This document shows, piece after piece, positions 1 through 9,856 of a stretch of DNA of 64,000 bases (within the stretch, counting starts at the first letter, position 1; the number at the start of each line of letters is the position of its first letter). A model generated the notes under the pieces. The model had not been told where the DNA came from and ran no database searches. It saw only the letters and a list, made by a program, of their open reading frames with translations. Source of the DNA: Nostoc sp. MG11 (lineage in GTDB: Bacteria; Cyanobacteriota; Cyanobacteriia; Cyanobacteriales; Nostocaceae); contig NZ_JACXXN010000003.1 in the NCBI RefSeq assembly GCF_014904695.1, positions 124,001 to 188,000 on the forward strand, given 5' to 3'. The position numbers and the translations under genes were made by a program.

Positions 1-1836
1 ATAGCGATCGCGCAACAAGTAAAGCAGCATCAACACATCCGGTTGCTTGAGAATCTGCTTTTGGCTAGTAGCTTCAATTCCTAGCAGTCCTTGCAGAGAT
101 TTGCTACGCGGTTCGTAATCAGCAAGATTGACGTGTTCTAGTTGGAAAAAGCCTTCAAACTGCTCAATCAAACCTGTTTGGGCATCTTCATTGATAAACA
201 GACGTTCTTGAATTTCCGCCCATTGGTGCAGACGTTCTGTGGTTAAGTTGAGTTTTTGCACCAGTTGTGCTGAAGCTTCGGGATAAGCTTGCTTAAACCA
301 GTCCCAAAGTGCTAAAGCAGATTGTAAATGCCACTGTACCATGAGATTGGTGAAGGCGTTATTATCGACGCGATCGTGATTTTCATCTGGCCCAATCACA
401 TCGAGGATGTCGTAACTGTTGCGTTCTGGGTTCCACTCAACTCGACTTTCCCAGAAAACAGCCGTATCGAGGATAATTTCTGCACCATAATCCCGCATCC
501 AATGATCATCGTCGGTGGTTTGCCAGTAGTGCCACACAGCATAAGCTACATCAGCAGTGATATGTACTTCAATGTCACCACACCAAATACGGATTTGTTC
601 ACCGTTAGCACCTGGTACCCACCGGGGAGTTACTTCATCGCCAGTGGTAGCACTTTCCCAAGCAAACATCGCTCCTTGATACCCCGCTTCTTGGGCTTTG
701 CGTCGTGCTCCTGGTAAAGTGTGGTAACGGTAAGTGAGCAAATTACGCGCTAGCGCTGGTTGAGTTAAGGTCAAGAAGGGAAGGATAAAAATTTCTGTGT
801 CCCAAAAGATGTGTCCGCTATAGGCAAAACCAGAAAGAGTTTTGGGAGGGATACTAACGCGCTCGTCGTGACGTGGTGCAGCCGCTAGTAATTGGAAGAG
901 ATTATAACGGACACTCAATTGAGAGAGGCGATCGCCTTCGATAATAATGTCACTGTCTTGCCATACCTGATCCCATGCGGTAATGTGAGCCGCTAGTAGG
1001 GTTGTGTACTTAGGTTCATCAGCTAACCTTTGTAAAGCTGCTGTCATCGGGGTTTCTGTCTCCCGTGACGTAAATAGGGTGACAATCTTTTCTACAGTTA
1101 CCGTTTTTCCTTTTAGTAACTCAAAGGTGGTTGCCAAGCTGGGAGAATTAGAAGTATTCTCAACACGCATAGATACACCATCGTCACCCTCTATCACTAA
1201 CTTAGCTGCCATGCCGAGTTGAGCGCCTGAGTAGAGCGTTTGGCTGTGCAGCCAGATTATATTATCTGCACCACCTTGATTTAAGGTTTGCCAATGTTGA
1301 ATACCTTGAGTGTCCGGTTGGGCGTCAAATCCAGCTTCGACGGTAATTTCACCCTCAAAATCTACGGATGTAATTTGACAGCGGATTGCCAAAACATGTT
1401 GGTCTGCTAAACTGACAAAACGCTCGAAGTGAAAATCCAAAGTATGACCAGTAGGACTACGCCAACGCAGATCACGGCTAACTAGACCTAAACGCAGGTC
1501 AAGCCGACGCTCGTAGTTGAGAATCTCACCACTATCCATGCTAAAGCGTTGACCTGCCACTTTTACCACTAATGGCAGCCAGTTGGGGCAGTTGACTAGT
1601 TGGGTGTAGGAAATTTTCACATCATCATACACACCGTGGATGAGTGTTGCAGTAAAATCCTGGGGATACCCTTCCTCGAAAGTACCCCGCGTTCCTAAGA
1701 AACCATTGCCAAGTGTGAAGACAGTTTCTTTATGGTGGAGTTGCGTGGGGTCAAACTCCGTTTCAATAACGTTCCAGTTAGTAGCGTCAAGCAGTGGTTG
1801 ATTTTCTTGAGAGTTAGGAACTGACAGATTGAGCAT
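1..1836 (-). CDS. Glycoside hydrolase family 65 disaccharide phosphorylase (3' end outside window)
   Basis: The 612 codons visible run without a stop from ATG at 1836 to the window edge; family members are usually about 750-800 residues, so roughly the last fifth is missing. GH65 enzymes phosphorolyse alpha-glucosides such as maltose, trehalose or kojibiose to glucose 1-phosphate; which sugar is used cannot be read here. The N-terminal beta-sandwich shows the family motif TLGNGFLGTRGTFEEG near residue 41. The catalytic (alpha/alpha)6 barrel shows VIGPDENHDRVDNNAFTN, where E485 fits the conserved general acid. The last visible residues (KQPDVLMLLYLLRDRY) also fit GH65. The reading frame was checked at both ends and is consistent. 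The protein has no signal peptide, so it is probably cytosolic. The family is certain; maltose versus kojibiose or trehalose specificity is open. Confidence 0.9.
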   Translation of the reverse strand, partial: MLNLSVPNSQENQPLLDATNWNVIETEFDPTQLHHKETVFTLGNGFLGTRGTFEEGYPQDFTATLIHGVYDDVKISYTQLVNCPNWLPLVVKVAGQRFSMDSGEILNYERRLDLRLGLVSRDLRWRSPTGHTLDFHFERFVSLADQHVLAIRCQITSVDFEGEITVEAGFDAQPDTQGIQHWQTLNQGGADNIIWLHSQTLYSGAQLGMAAKLVIEGDDGVSMRVENTSNSPSLATTFELLKGKTVTVEKIVTLFTSRETETPMTAALQRLADEPKYTTLLAAHITAWDQVWQDSDIIIEGDRLSQLSVRYNLFQLLAAAPRHDERVSIPPKTLSGFAYSGHIFWDTEIFILPFLTLTQPALARNLLTYRYHTLPGARRKAQEAGYQGAMFAWESATTGDEVTPRWVPGANGEQIRIWCGDIEVHITADVAYAVWHYWQTTDDDHWMRDYGAEIILDTAVFWESRVEWNPERNSYDILDVIGPDENHDRVDNNAFTNLMVQWHLQSALALWDWFKQAYPEASAQLVQKLNLTTERLHQWAEIQERLFINEDAQTGLIEQFEGFFQLEHVNLADYEPRSKSLQGLLGIEATSQKQILKQPDVLMLLYLLRDRY

Positions 1837-2416
1837 GAGCAATAAAACTTATAGTCTGGGGTAGTTGTGGGTAGAATGAAACACAATTTGTCGGAGTTTC
1901 AAAGTAATTCGCTCCTTTCCTTTGCTGTTTAGACTTGGATGCAGTTTAAACAGCGAACATTGACGTTCCGCTAACAGAAACGTTCCTGATTTCATCCCTC
2001 TATAGTAGGTTTCATCAATAACTCAAGTTAGAAAGCACAAGTACAAGAAACTATACTAATCGATACATTTAGTTAAATATAGTAGAAAAATAAATATTTT
2101 TTTATATAACTTATGTTTTTGTGCTTTAAGATGTGATGCATCGCGTTTTGAAGCGTTAGTGTGCTTGCTAACGATAATCTAAAATGATTTTTTATTTTGA
2201 TTTTTAGACCGAAGGATAAAACTATAAAAAAGTTACCAAGCTGCAAAGGGTTATCACCAACTACAAGGGTAATATTTTTACTGAGATTTTCAGGAATCAA
2301 CGACGGTGATCCATGCTATTGAGAATTTGCCATCAAACTTACACCGTCGCGATCGCAATCAGTAGAGAAGCCATTCAGCGCATCTGTTTAAGAGCTGTGT
2401 TGCTCCCATTTTTGAT
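1837..2416. other. Intergenic, no gene recognised
   Basis: This AT-rich spacer lies upstream of the GH65 gene and downstream of the beta-helix gene. A 75-codon minus-strand frame at 2073-2300 has no recognisable motif and no convincing ribosome-binding site. I see no clear promoter or terminator. Confidence 0.5.
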
Positions 2417-3922
2417 TTAGAAGGTTTTTGCTGCCAATGGTGAACGAGCTTCAAGAGCACCTATATCTATCCTCGCATCGCCGTTACCATTGCCATCCTG
2501 TGGACGAGTCGCACCCCTCTGGTCAATCTTTGGTGCTTGCACGCCATTAAAAACGCTAGTGCCGGCATCAATCGCTAAGCTACCGAGTTTCAGAGAGAAA
2601 TTTCTATAGCCAATATCTACAAATAGTGGGTTTTGTCCAATGATATTGTTAGATTCTGAACTGGTGAATTTGGATGAATTGTAAATCAGGTTGTAATCAA
2701 ACTTGACATTGTTATCCGCTCTATTGACATGGTTGACTATGCCGTTTTTCTTGGCATACATAATATTGTTAAATACCCTAACATTATTAGTCATAACTAC
2801 TGCAATTTCGCCCAAATATTGAGTAGTATAATTATGAGAATTCTGATAGGTCGTGTTGTTAATCACATCCACATTGGGGCTTTTAAATACTTGAATTCCA
2901 GCAGCCCCATTGTTGTAAACAATGTTATTTGCAACTAATGTTTTTCCCCGATACGGTTCACGAGTTGAATTTTTTTGAGTATTTAGAACATCATCAATCA
3001 TGATGCCATTAGACTCAGCGATCGTTCCTGAAATTTTCCAAGGAATTAAGCTTCGATTTTCATATACAGTATTCCCCCGAATAATCATTTTATAGTCGGT
3101 AGTATTATCGTCATAATTCCAGTTGTGAAGCGTGGTAATTGTGTTTGAACCCGTCGAACTATACAAGCAATTTTTAAAGACAATATTGTTCTCAATAGTG
3201 ACGTAGTCAGTTCTGAACGCACCAATTGCTCCAGCACCAAACTTATAGATTTTGTTGTTGCGAATCACTATATGGTGAGAATGTGTTTTGATTGCCCCTC
3301 CTGAGAAAGATGGATGGAGCGCAATCCCCGCGCCGTTGGTTAACGGATTGTGTATGTTGTCTTTTTGCTGTTGTGCATACACTAAAGTCACATTGTCGTT
3401 ATTCCCAACTAGCTCAAGACCTTCAATAACAATGTAAGAGGAGCCAACGACGTTAATAGCGTAAGGATTTTGTGATTTGATGACGGGGCGGTGTCCATGA
3501 TAGGCCTTGAAAGTAATTGGGGCAGTCGGTGTACCATGTTTTTCATAAATCACGAGGATCTCTTTGGAAGTATCTGCTCGCGTATAAGTGCCATTCATGA
3601 CGTAGACCTTATCGCCTGGTGTTGTCACCTGATTTGCTGCTCTTTGCAGCGTCCGAAATGGAGTAGTATGTCTTAGTCCGTCATTTTTATCGTCTCCATT
3701 CTCAGAGACGTAGTATGTCCTAGCAGTAGAAGTACTCAAAGATAATCTATCAGAGCCGTTAGAAGTCGGTACGCCTTTGCTCCAGTTAAAATTCACCGTG
3801 GTATCTGTGCCTGTCAACTTCGGTTGATTCAAGTCTGCCTTCACAAAGGATGCAGCTTTTAGCCCCATGTCAATTCCTGGGCTGACAACTAGGGTTATCG
3901 CCAGAGCTTGAGAAAGAAACAT
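2417..3922 (-). CDS. Secreted right-handed parallel beta-helix (pectate lyase-like) protein
   Basis: This 501-aa protein has a hydrophobic N-terminus (LSQALAITLVVSPG) that fits an export signal. From about residue 69 it shows the entry motif of secreted beta-helix proteins, YYVSENGDDKNDGL followed by PFRTLQRAANQV and KVYVMNGTY. Residues about 130-430 carry repeated short strands of the type NNKIYKFG, NNIVFKN, GNTVYEN, NNIVYNN, NNTTYQN and NNIMYAK, which form the solenoid coils. The C-terminus has DYNLIYN, NPLFVD and AIDAGT, ending IDIGALE, a common end of extracellular beta-helix proteins. Such folds bind, cleave or epimerise acidic polysaccharides. No catalytic set can be assigned, so substrate is unknown; a role in sheath or exopolysaccharide turnover is inference. 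It appears monocistronic. Confidence 0.75.
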   Translation of the reverse strand: MFLSQALAITLVVSPGIDMGLKAASFVKADLNQPKLTGTDTTVNFNWSKGVPTSNGSDRLSLSTSTARTYYVSENGDDKNDGLRHTTPFRTLQRAANQVTTPGDKVYVMNGTYTRADTSKEILVIYEKHGTPTAPITFKAYHGHRPVIKSQNPYAINVVGSSYIVIEGLELVGNNDNVTLVYAQQQKDNIHNPLTNGAGIALHPSFSGGAIKTHSHHIVIRNNKIYKFGAGAIGAFRTDYVTIENNIVFKNCLYSSTGSNTITTLHNWNYDDNTTDYKMIIRGNTVYENRSLIPWKISGTIAESNGIMIDDVLNTQKNSTREPYRGKTLVANNIVYNNGAAGIQVFKSPNVDVINNTTYQNSHNYTTQYLGEIAVVMTNNVRVFNNIMYAKKNGIVNHVNRADNNVKFDYNLIYNSSKFTSSESNNIIGQNPLFVDIGYRNFSLKLGSLAIDAGTSVFNGVQAPKIDQRGATRPQDGNGNGDARIDIGALEARSPLAAKTF

Positions 3923-4438
3923 AATTTATTTTCTTAAAGTGTGTAAAGGCTTTGGAAGAAAACGAGAATCTGAAACCTGTTAAATAAGTATTTATGACGC
4001 CAGTCACCCCGTCAGGAAACCTTCTTGCAGTGCTGGCTAATAGCTCTGCTAAAGACTTGGATTAACCAATCTCAGCCCAAAGGATAAAGGATGCTATGCT
4101 CCTACAGATGATGTAGGGTTGACGAAAATTTGGCAAAATCTGATGAGTTGACCTGTTGTTTGATTATTTCAATGAACTTTAAATGATCTTTAAAAAACTA
4201 CTTAGTTCATAGTATTTGTTTTAACATTTACAGTACTAATGTCAAGTCAATACCAGTATTTGGCTTTCAACGAAGTCAGAAGTCAGAGGCAAGAGGGAAG
4301 AGGGAAGAAGGATCATCTTTCTGACTTCTTATTTCAAACTTCTTCCTTCTTGTTTAAATTTGTTACAAGTCATTGCTGAGTAGCCTTTACCCGCTATGAG
4401 TAATGTCGTAGTTAGGGGAGCAGAGGGGCAATAAATAT

Positions 4439-4585
4439 TAGACCTATTGCAAAAGTCTGAAAATTATTAGTGTCATTCTGTTCGCGCAGCGTTCCCGTAG
4501 GGTAAAGAACGTAGTGAAGGCAAGAATCTCCGAGATGTTTCGCTCCGCTCAACATGACAATTTAAGCATTTATGCAAGAGGTCTA
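4439..4585. repeat. MITE-like element with imperfect terminal inverted repeats
   Basis: The left end TAGACCTATTGCAAAAGTCT is matched in inverse by the right end; the reverse complement of the right end starts TAGACCTCTTGCATAAATGC. The element is 147 bp and has no coding capacity. TA bases at both ends fit a TA target. The interior contains GCGCAGCGTTCCCGTAGGG, a word typical of dispersed cyanobacterial repeats. Confidence 0.6.
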
Positions 4586-4789
4586 CTGACCATTGAACGC
4601 CACTTGCTTTAAGCCGGGAAACTCTGTCGAGCAGTGGCTCGCCTTGACCCTTGTCTCCTGACGAATTACGTAAAGCCTACGGCATAGCTACGCTTAGAGT
4701 GTAACGGGGCGTAGCCCATTACGAAAATCGCTGGCTACTTTTGCCAGAAGAGAACTTAGCATAAAACTTTTCATTTTATTTATATAAGC

Positions 4790-4837
4790 CTCATATAAAA
4801 ACTCATATAAAAACTCATACAACAATTCATATAAAAA
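4790..4837. repeat. Four tandem copies of a 12-bp unit
   Basis: The unit CTCATATAAAAA occurs four times in direct succession. Copies 1 and 2 are identical; copies 3 and 4 carry substitutions. It lies about 150 bp upstream of the CXXCH protein gene, in its probable promoter region. Confidence 0.7.
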
Positions 4838-4989
4838 CAGATAATGTCAGACAAAAATCATGTTTTTAATATATATAAAAAATGTGCCGTTTGTTCTTGC
4901 TCATATTGCTAAATACATGAATAAAGATATTTTTGTTGTGTTAAATTAATTTAGACATTATTAGCGATCGCCCTTGGTACTGTATATCC

Positions 4990-6492
4990 ATGAGAGCTAT
5001 TCAACGTCTTATTTCAATTACAATTATTTCCATTTCAATTGCATTCTTAGCTTGTGTTTCTGCAAGTTTAGCGTTCACTACAACTGAAACAGACTTTCAA
5101 AAGCAGAGTCAGTTGCAGCCAAAACCAGAAATAATCACTGCGGAAATTCCCTATAATCCCAATCAAGCTAAACAAGAAGCATCCTATCCAAACACACCAC
5201 GAGTAGTTTTTCTTGACCACTTTGCTTGGCAAGTCTTCGCTGCTTTAAATTGGCCAGCTGACTGTCAGCAAGGCTCTCCTTTAGCAAGCAAGAAAATAGG
5301 CGAAGCTCCAGATGCTCCACGTGTCTGGGAATTCTACCGCACTCCTGAGACAGTATTTCTTTCAGCAAAAACACCCAGCACCCCAAACAAACCCTTTATC
5401 TGTCTGAATGCTGAGAATAGATTGGTTCCACCAAAGAACTCAACTGTAAAACTTACAGAACAGGGAAAGCTAGACGCCAAAGGTCAGAATGCAAATCCTC
5501 AAGATCTACCTCTGGTTGATCAGCGAGGCAACTATATTATTGTCGAAACCTACATTAACCCACAAGAGTTAAACCAAATTGTTAAAAACAAGTGGTATGA
5601 CGGCGTTAATTTAGCACAATTCAATAATGACAATAATCAGTTTGGCCTTGTATGTAGCGGTAATGAAAACGACAACATACTTGGAGTTCCATGTAGTACA
5701 TACGAGAAAGAAGGTGCAATTGAAATTAAGGCTAGTTGGCGAGTTTTTGACGAGCAGATATCTGAAGACGAAAAAGCTCGTTACTACACCACCAAGCGAA
5801 AGGTGTTGATTCCCGGACAGTCAGACAAATGTGACACTGGTAAAGCATTTTGTAGCGACACTGGTGAGGAGTTTAGTCAAGTAATAGAAGTGGGTTTAAT
5901 TGGCTTCCATATTAAGCATAAAACTAGTGAGCAGGGATGGATTTGGTCTACATTCGAGCAGATAGATAACGTTCCAGATGAAACTTTGAAACGCAATCAA
6001 TACACGTTGAATAATCCAGACTGTCAAAAAAACTGTGTAGAAAACACTTCCTATGTAGAGCCACCATACCTTTGGCGGAAAGAAGCACCCCACGCAGTGA
6101 CGAAGATTGGAGGCGAAATTAAAAATCAGATTCCGTCGCAGATAGTTCGCTCATTCAAGCCAAAGCCACCGCTCGATGCTCAAATATCGGAGCAAAATCA
6201 GCAATGGCATCAAGCACTAAAAGATATTTCTAAATCATCAGTCTGGCAATACTACAACCTCATTGGTACTCAATGGCTGACGAACCCCAGTCAACTTTAT
6301 AACGAACAACTTAGAGAGATTACACCAAAGTTGCCGCTAGCCAACGTTACTCTAGAACCCTATATCCAAAATAGTAATTGCATCGGATGTCATACTGGCG
6401 CGAAACTCCGAACTCGTATGCAACCTTATGCAGACTTTACCTTCCAAATGGCGAGAGCGAATTCTAACAATGGTACTACAAACGCTCAGTAA
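4990..6492 (+). CDS. Exported protein with one c-type haem motif, function unknown
   Basis: This 500-aa protein starts with a clear signal peptide: positive MRAIQR, a hydrophobic stretch, then ASLAF around residue 27. It is therefore expected in the periplasm or thylakoid lumen. Near the C-terminus it has one CXXCH motif (NCIGCHTGAK; C464, C467, H468), the attachment site of a covalent c-type haem. The first third carries FAWQVFAALNWPADC and RVWEFYRTPETVFL, and several further cysteine pairs suggest disulphides. I do not recognise a named family beyond a cytochrome c-like protein. It lies 88 bp upstream of the YcaO-locus precursor candidate on the same strand; whether the haem protein belongs to that locus is inference. 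Confidence 0.6.
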   Translation: MRAIQRLISITIISISIAFLACVSASLAFTTTETDFQKQSQLQPKPEIITAEIPYNPNQAKQEASYPNTPRVVFLDHFAWQVFAALNWPADCQQGSPLASKKIGEAPDAPRVWEFYRTPETVFLSAKTPSTPNKPFICLNAENRLVPPKNSTVKLTEQGKLDAKGQNANPQDLPLVDQRGNYIIVETYINPQELNQIVKNKWYDGVNLAQFNNDNNQFGLVCSGNENDNILGVPCSTYEKEGAIEIKASWRVFDEQISEDEKARYYTTKRKVLIPGQSDKCDTGKAFCSDTGEEFSQVIEVGLIGFHIKHKTSEQGWIWSTFEQIDNVPDETLKRNQYTLNNPDCQKNCVENTSYVEPPYLWRKEAPHAVTKIGGEIKNQIPSQIVRSFKPKPPLDAQISEQNQQWHQALKDISKSSVWQYYNLIGTQWLTNPSQLYNEQLREITPKLPLANVTLEPYIQNSNCIGCHTGAKLRTRMQPYADFTFQMARANSNNGTTNAQ

Positions 6493-6580
6493 ATAGTATT
6501 ACTCTCAACTATCTTTTTCGTAACTAGATAATTGATTGTTTTGTGATCCAAATTAAACTAATTTCAAGGAGTTTTTTACA

Positions 6581-7192
6581 ATGGCGACCCAACTTGAAAC
6601 ACCATTTCCTAAAGAATTACGTACTCCAGAAAACTCAGCAAAAATCAGAATCATTATTAAGCAATGGACTCAACTCATAGCCTGGACTTGGACTAACTTT
6701 CTGGCATTTGAGCAAGATGAAATAAAAAAAGAGGAAGAGAAACAGCTCAAAGAATACTTCAGCTCTATCCTCAAAAAACAAGCCCTGTTTCGTCTAGCAG
6801 CAATTGAATATGGCGATCCACAATCGGCTCAATCTGCGGAAGAAACAAGCAAAATCATCAAAGAAGTTATAACCTCAAGTAAGACTGCACCAGGGATTAG
6901 CTTGACTTTGGCTGATGTTTACAAGCAACTTACTACGAATGATTATATTTTCACTGATCCTCTTGTACAAGATTTTCGCTTTGAGGTAACAGTCGATTCG
7001 TTTACTGGCAACATCTCCTATGAGTATGATGAAGAAAGAAATGAGAAATATGTTGCTATTATTGCTTATCCACCGCGTCCGGCATTGAGTGAATTTACTG
7101 TCACAGAAGACCAACTTAAAGATTGGATGCAAGACAATCTTAGCGGTAATTATCTTCCTCCTTCTGTGTATATTCCTGTTTCTGGGTCATAA
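6581..7192 (+). CDS. Candidate TOMM/RiPP precursor-like protein next to YcaO enzyme
   Basis: This cysteine-free 203-aa protein has a strong ribosome-binding site (AAGGAG, 9 bp before ATG). Residues about 20-75 are helical and rich in W, E and K (KQWTQLIAWTWTNFLAF, then FRLAAIEYGDP). That pattern loosely resembles the leader of BMA_0021/BMA_0022-type TOMM precursors, where a W-rich segment is followed by an LL..P..A...G pattern. The second half has AYPPRPALSEF and ends NYLPPSVYIPVSGS. It lies 126 bp before a fused cyclodehydratase, the position expected of the substrate. Without cysteine, heterocyclisation would have to use Ser or Thr. The assignment rests on context and weak pattern similarity; it could instead be an accessory protein. 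Confidence 0.45.
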   Translation: MATQLETPFPKELRTPENSAKIRIIIKQWTQLIAWTWTNFLAFEQDEIKKEEEKQLKEYFSSILKKQALFRLAAIEYGDPQSAQSAEETSKIIKEVITSSKTAPGISLTLADVYKQLTTNDYIFTDPLVQDFRFEVTVDSFTGNISYEYDEERNEKYVAIIAYPPRPALSEFTVTEDQLKDWMQDNLSGNYLPPSVYIPVSGS

Positions 7193-7318
7193 CTTTTGCA
7201 AATTTAATTGATGACAACAATCGAGGTAGAAATAGGAGAAAAATTCTTTATACTCTACCTCTTTTCTTGCATATAAATCTTGCGTTGGCATTCGGCTGTC
7301 GCGTAACCCTAGGCAAAT

Positions 7319-9568
7319 ATGTTTAGAAAACCGAAGTTTAAATCTCGCTTTCGTGTTGAAACGGTTGAAGCAGAAGGTGTATTTATTTTATCTGAAAGAG
7401 GTGCGATAATACTTCGCGATCGCCTCTATCAGTTGTTAGTTCCTTTACTTGACGGAAATCTAACTACTGATGAAATTACTGAGCGACTCCAAGATAAGCT
7501 ACCAGCACCCTACATTTATTACGCCCTCATGGAGTTAAAGCAAAAAGGCTATCTCATAGAGAATGAGGAGGTTTTGCCTGCAAATCTAGCCGTATTTTGT
7601 GAGCATTTGAACGTTAATTTTGAAAACGCCCGCCGTCGGTTGCAAACAACTAAAGTTGCCGTCAAGGCTTTAGGGACACCTTTTGCTTTAGAATTTATTG
7701 CTATCCTGGAATCGCTGCAAATTCAAGTCGCCGAAGAAGCAGACTTAGAAGTTGTCTTGACTGACGACTACTTGCGAACAGAACTAGTAGAGATTAATCA
7801 AAAAAACTTGGCGCGATCGCGTCCTTGGATGTTAGTCAAACCGACGGGAACTATAATCTGGATTGGCCCGGTTTTTCATCCCCACAAAACGGGTTGCTGG
7901 GAATGTCTATCCCAACGCTTGCAAGGTAATCGTCCAGTTGAAGGGTTTATCCAGAGACGCAAGAATGACGCATCACCTTTAACGCCACCATTGGCTGAAC
8001 TGCCTTCAACGCTGCAAACTGCTCTCTCAATGGTGGCGACTGAAATCCTCAAATGGATTGTCCAAGGAGAAAATAAGCGCCTCGAAGGAGTGCTTGTAAC
8101 CCATGACACCCTGGCACTGGAGATGCAGAACCACACGCTGATTAGACGCCCTCAGTGTCCCATCTGTGGCATTCTTAAACAAGAGCATCGCCAGCCTCTA
8201 CCTGTAGTATTTGGCAGTCGAAAGAAAATTTTTACTGCTGATGGTGGACATCGCTGCCTAGAACCGGAAGCAACCTTTGAGAAATATCAACAGCACATTA
8301 GCCCCATCACCGGAATTGTGCGAGAGTTTGGGAAACTTTCCCGCAACTTAAACGGTTTAACGCCTACCTATTTTGCTAAGCATCATTTTGCCTCGATGTT
8401 TGATGACTTAAGTGTATTAGAGCAGAACATCGGCGGTAGAAGTGCCGGAAAAGGCAGAACAGACGCCCAAGCAAGAGCCAGCGGTTTCTGTGAAGCCATC
8501 GAAAGGTATTCTGGCGTTTTTCAGGGAGACGAAATTAGAGTTAAGAGCAGTTACCAAAAAATGGGTGACAAGGCTATCCATCCTAATATCTGCATGAACT
8601 TCAGCCAAGCTCAATACGATAACCGAGAAAAATGGAATGCCTATTGTGCCAGTTTCTTTCAGAGAGTTCCCGAACCTTTTGACGAAGAAAGAGAAATTGA
8701 GTGGACACCTGTTTGGTCTGTGACTCACCAATGTTTTAAGTACTTGCCTACTGCTTATTGTTATTTTGGCTATCCCCTGTCTTCTGAGCCAGACTGTTGG
8801 GCAGATACCAACGGTTGTGCAGCAGGCAATACCTTGGAAGAAGCTACTGTTCAGGGTTTTATGGAATTGGTAGAGCGAGATAGTGTGGCTTTGTGGTGGT
8901 ATAACCGCATTCCCAGGCCGGGGGTAGATTTAGAAAGTTTTGACGAGCCGTATTTTCAAGATCTGAAAAGTTATTATCAATCTATCCATCGTGAAGTTTG
9001 GGTTCTTGATATTACTAGCGACTTAAATATTCCTACTTTTACTGCAATTAGTCGTAGGAGCGATGTCAAAGTAGAAGACATAATTTTAGGCTTTGGTACT
9101 CACTTCGATCCAAAGCTTGCAGTTCAAAGAGCTCTCACGGAAATGAATCAAATTCTTCCTGCTGTTTTAGCTTCTCATGCCGATGGCACAACTCAATATG
9201 CTGCCTCAGCTGAACCACCTGTTTTAGATTGGTGGAAAACGGCAACACTAGAAAATCAGCCTTACCTAGCACCTGATAATATTGCTCCTAAAGTGCATTC
9301 TAACTATCCTCAGATTGAGCACAACGACCTGCTAGATGATATCAAGCTTTGCCAGCAAATTATTGAGCAACGTGGCATGGAAATGCTCATCCTCAACCAA
9401 ACCCGTCCTGATATTGGATTGAAAGTTGTCAAAGTTATCGTTCCAGGAATGCGCCATTTCTGGAAGCGCTTAGGAGGGGGTCGGCTTTATGAGGTTCCGG
9501 TACAACTGGGTTGGCTGAAAGAACCTATTCCAGAGGAGCAGCTTAATCCGTTTCCGATGTGGATGTAA
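7319..9568 (+). CDS. Fused E1-like/YcaO TOMM cyclodehydratase
   Basis: This 749-aa enzyme has the architecture of PatD/TruD-type fused cyclodehydratases. The N-terminal 90 residues form a winged-helix-like leader-binding region (FILSERGAIILRDRLYQLL). An ocin-ThiF/E1-like domain follows to about residue 290, with a zinc tetracysteine site: TGCWECL (C193, C196) and PQCPICG (C280, C283). The YcaO domain fills the rest, with ATP/Mg motifs EAIERYSG near residue 392 and MELVERDSVALWWYNR near 515. It ends NPFPMWM, a proline-rich tail like that required in azoline-forming YcaO proteins. Such enzymes use ATP to convert Cys, Ser or Thr in a precursor peptide to azolines. No dehydrogenase, protease or ABC exporter lies beside it, so the locus seems minimal. 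Confidence 0.85.
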   Translation: MFRKPKFKSRFRVETVEAEGVFILSERGAIILRDRLYQLLVPLLDGNLTTDEITERLQDKLPAPYIYYALMELKQKGYLIENEEVLPANLAVFCEHLNVNFENARRRLQTTKVAVKALGTPFALEFIAILESLQIQVAEEADLEVVLTDDYLRTELVEINQKNLARSRPWMLVKPTGTIIWIGPVFHPHKTGCWECLSQRLQGNRPVEGFIQRRKNDASPLTPPLAELPSTLQTALSMVATEILKWIVQGENKRLEGVLVTHDTLALEMQNHTLIRRPQCPICGILKQEHRQPLPVVFGSRKKIFTADGGHRCLEPEATFEKYQQHISPITGIVREFGKLSRNLNGLTPTYFAKHHFASMFDDLSVLEQNIGGRSAGKGRTDAQARASGFCEAIERYSGVFQGDEIRVKSSYQKMGDKAIHPNICMNFSQAQYDNREKWNAYCASFFQRVPEPFDEEREIEWTPVWSVTHQCFKYLPTAYCYFGYPLSSEPDCWADTNGCAAGNTLEEATVQGFMELVERDSVALWWYNRIPRPGVDLESFDEPYFQDLKSYYQSIHREVWVLDITSDLNIPTFTAISRRSDVKVEDIILGFGTHFDPKLAVQRALTEMNQILPAVLASHADGTTQYAASAEPPVLDWWKTATLENQPYLAPDNIAPKVHSNYPQIEHNDLLDDIKLCQQIIEQRGMEMLILNQTRPDIGLKVVKVIVPGMRHFWKRLGGGRLYEVPVQLGWLKEPIPEEQLNPFPMWM

Positions 9569-9701
9569 AGCGCTCTTAGTTATAAAGTTATGCAGAATTA
9601 TGAAAAACGGGCGTTGCTGAGTGGAAATATGAATTAGTGTCACGCAGAGGCGCAGAGGCGCGGAGAGTAGGAGTTTCAGAGAGTTCTTGCGTAAGTTTTG
9701 T

Positions 9702-9817
9702 AGGACTTACGCACATTCTACGAATTCTTCTCTACGAGACGCTGCGCGTTGGCGGAGCCTCTCGCAGAGAAGGCGGTTCGATAAGTTAAGCTTTTTCACA
9801 ATTTTTGCGTAAGTCCT
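9702..9817. repeat. MITE-like element with 12-bp perfect terminal inverted repeats
   Basis: AGGACTTACGCA at the left end is exactly inverted as TGCGTAAGTCCT at the right end; the element is 116 bp. Its centre (9727-9774) is a second palindromic unit. A 31-bp part of that unit (9745-9775) is identical to 47501-47531 inside the ROK kinase gene. Confidence 0.65.
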
Positions 9818-9856
9818 GTTTTGGTAGCTGTCCTAAAACTTGTTTTGACTATAAAT

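Larger units (their letters stand above)
3923..4989. other. Long repeat-bearing intergenic region
   Basis: No gene was found in this 1.07-kb spacer. It holds pyrimidine- and purine-rich stretches near 4265-4360, a MITE-like element at 4439-4585, palindromic debris near 4660-4735 of the GGCGTAGCC type, and a 4 x 12 bp tandem repeat at 4790-4837 just before the next gene. Confidence 0.6.

Noticed and set aside
328-717. Plus-strand open frame inside the GH65 gene
   Set aside because: It is the complement of the catalytic region of GH65, whose motifs are clear on the minus strand.
2073-2300. 75-codon minus-strand frame in the first spacer
   Set aside because: It has no motif, no ribosome-binding site and AT-driven composition.
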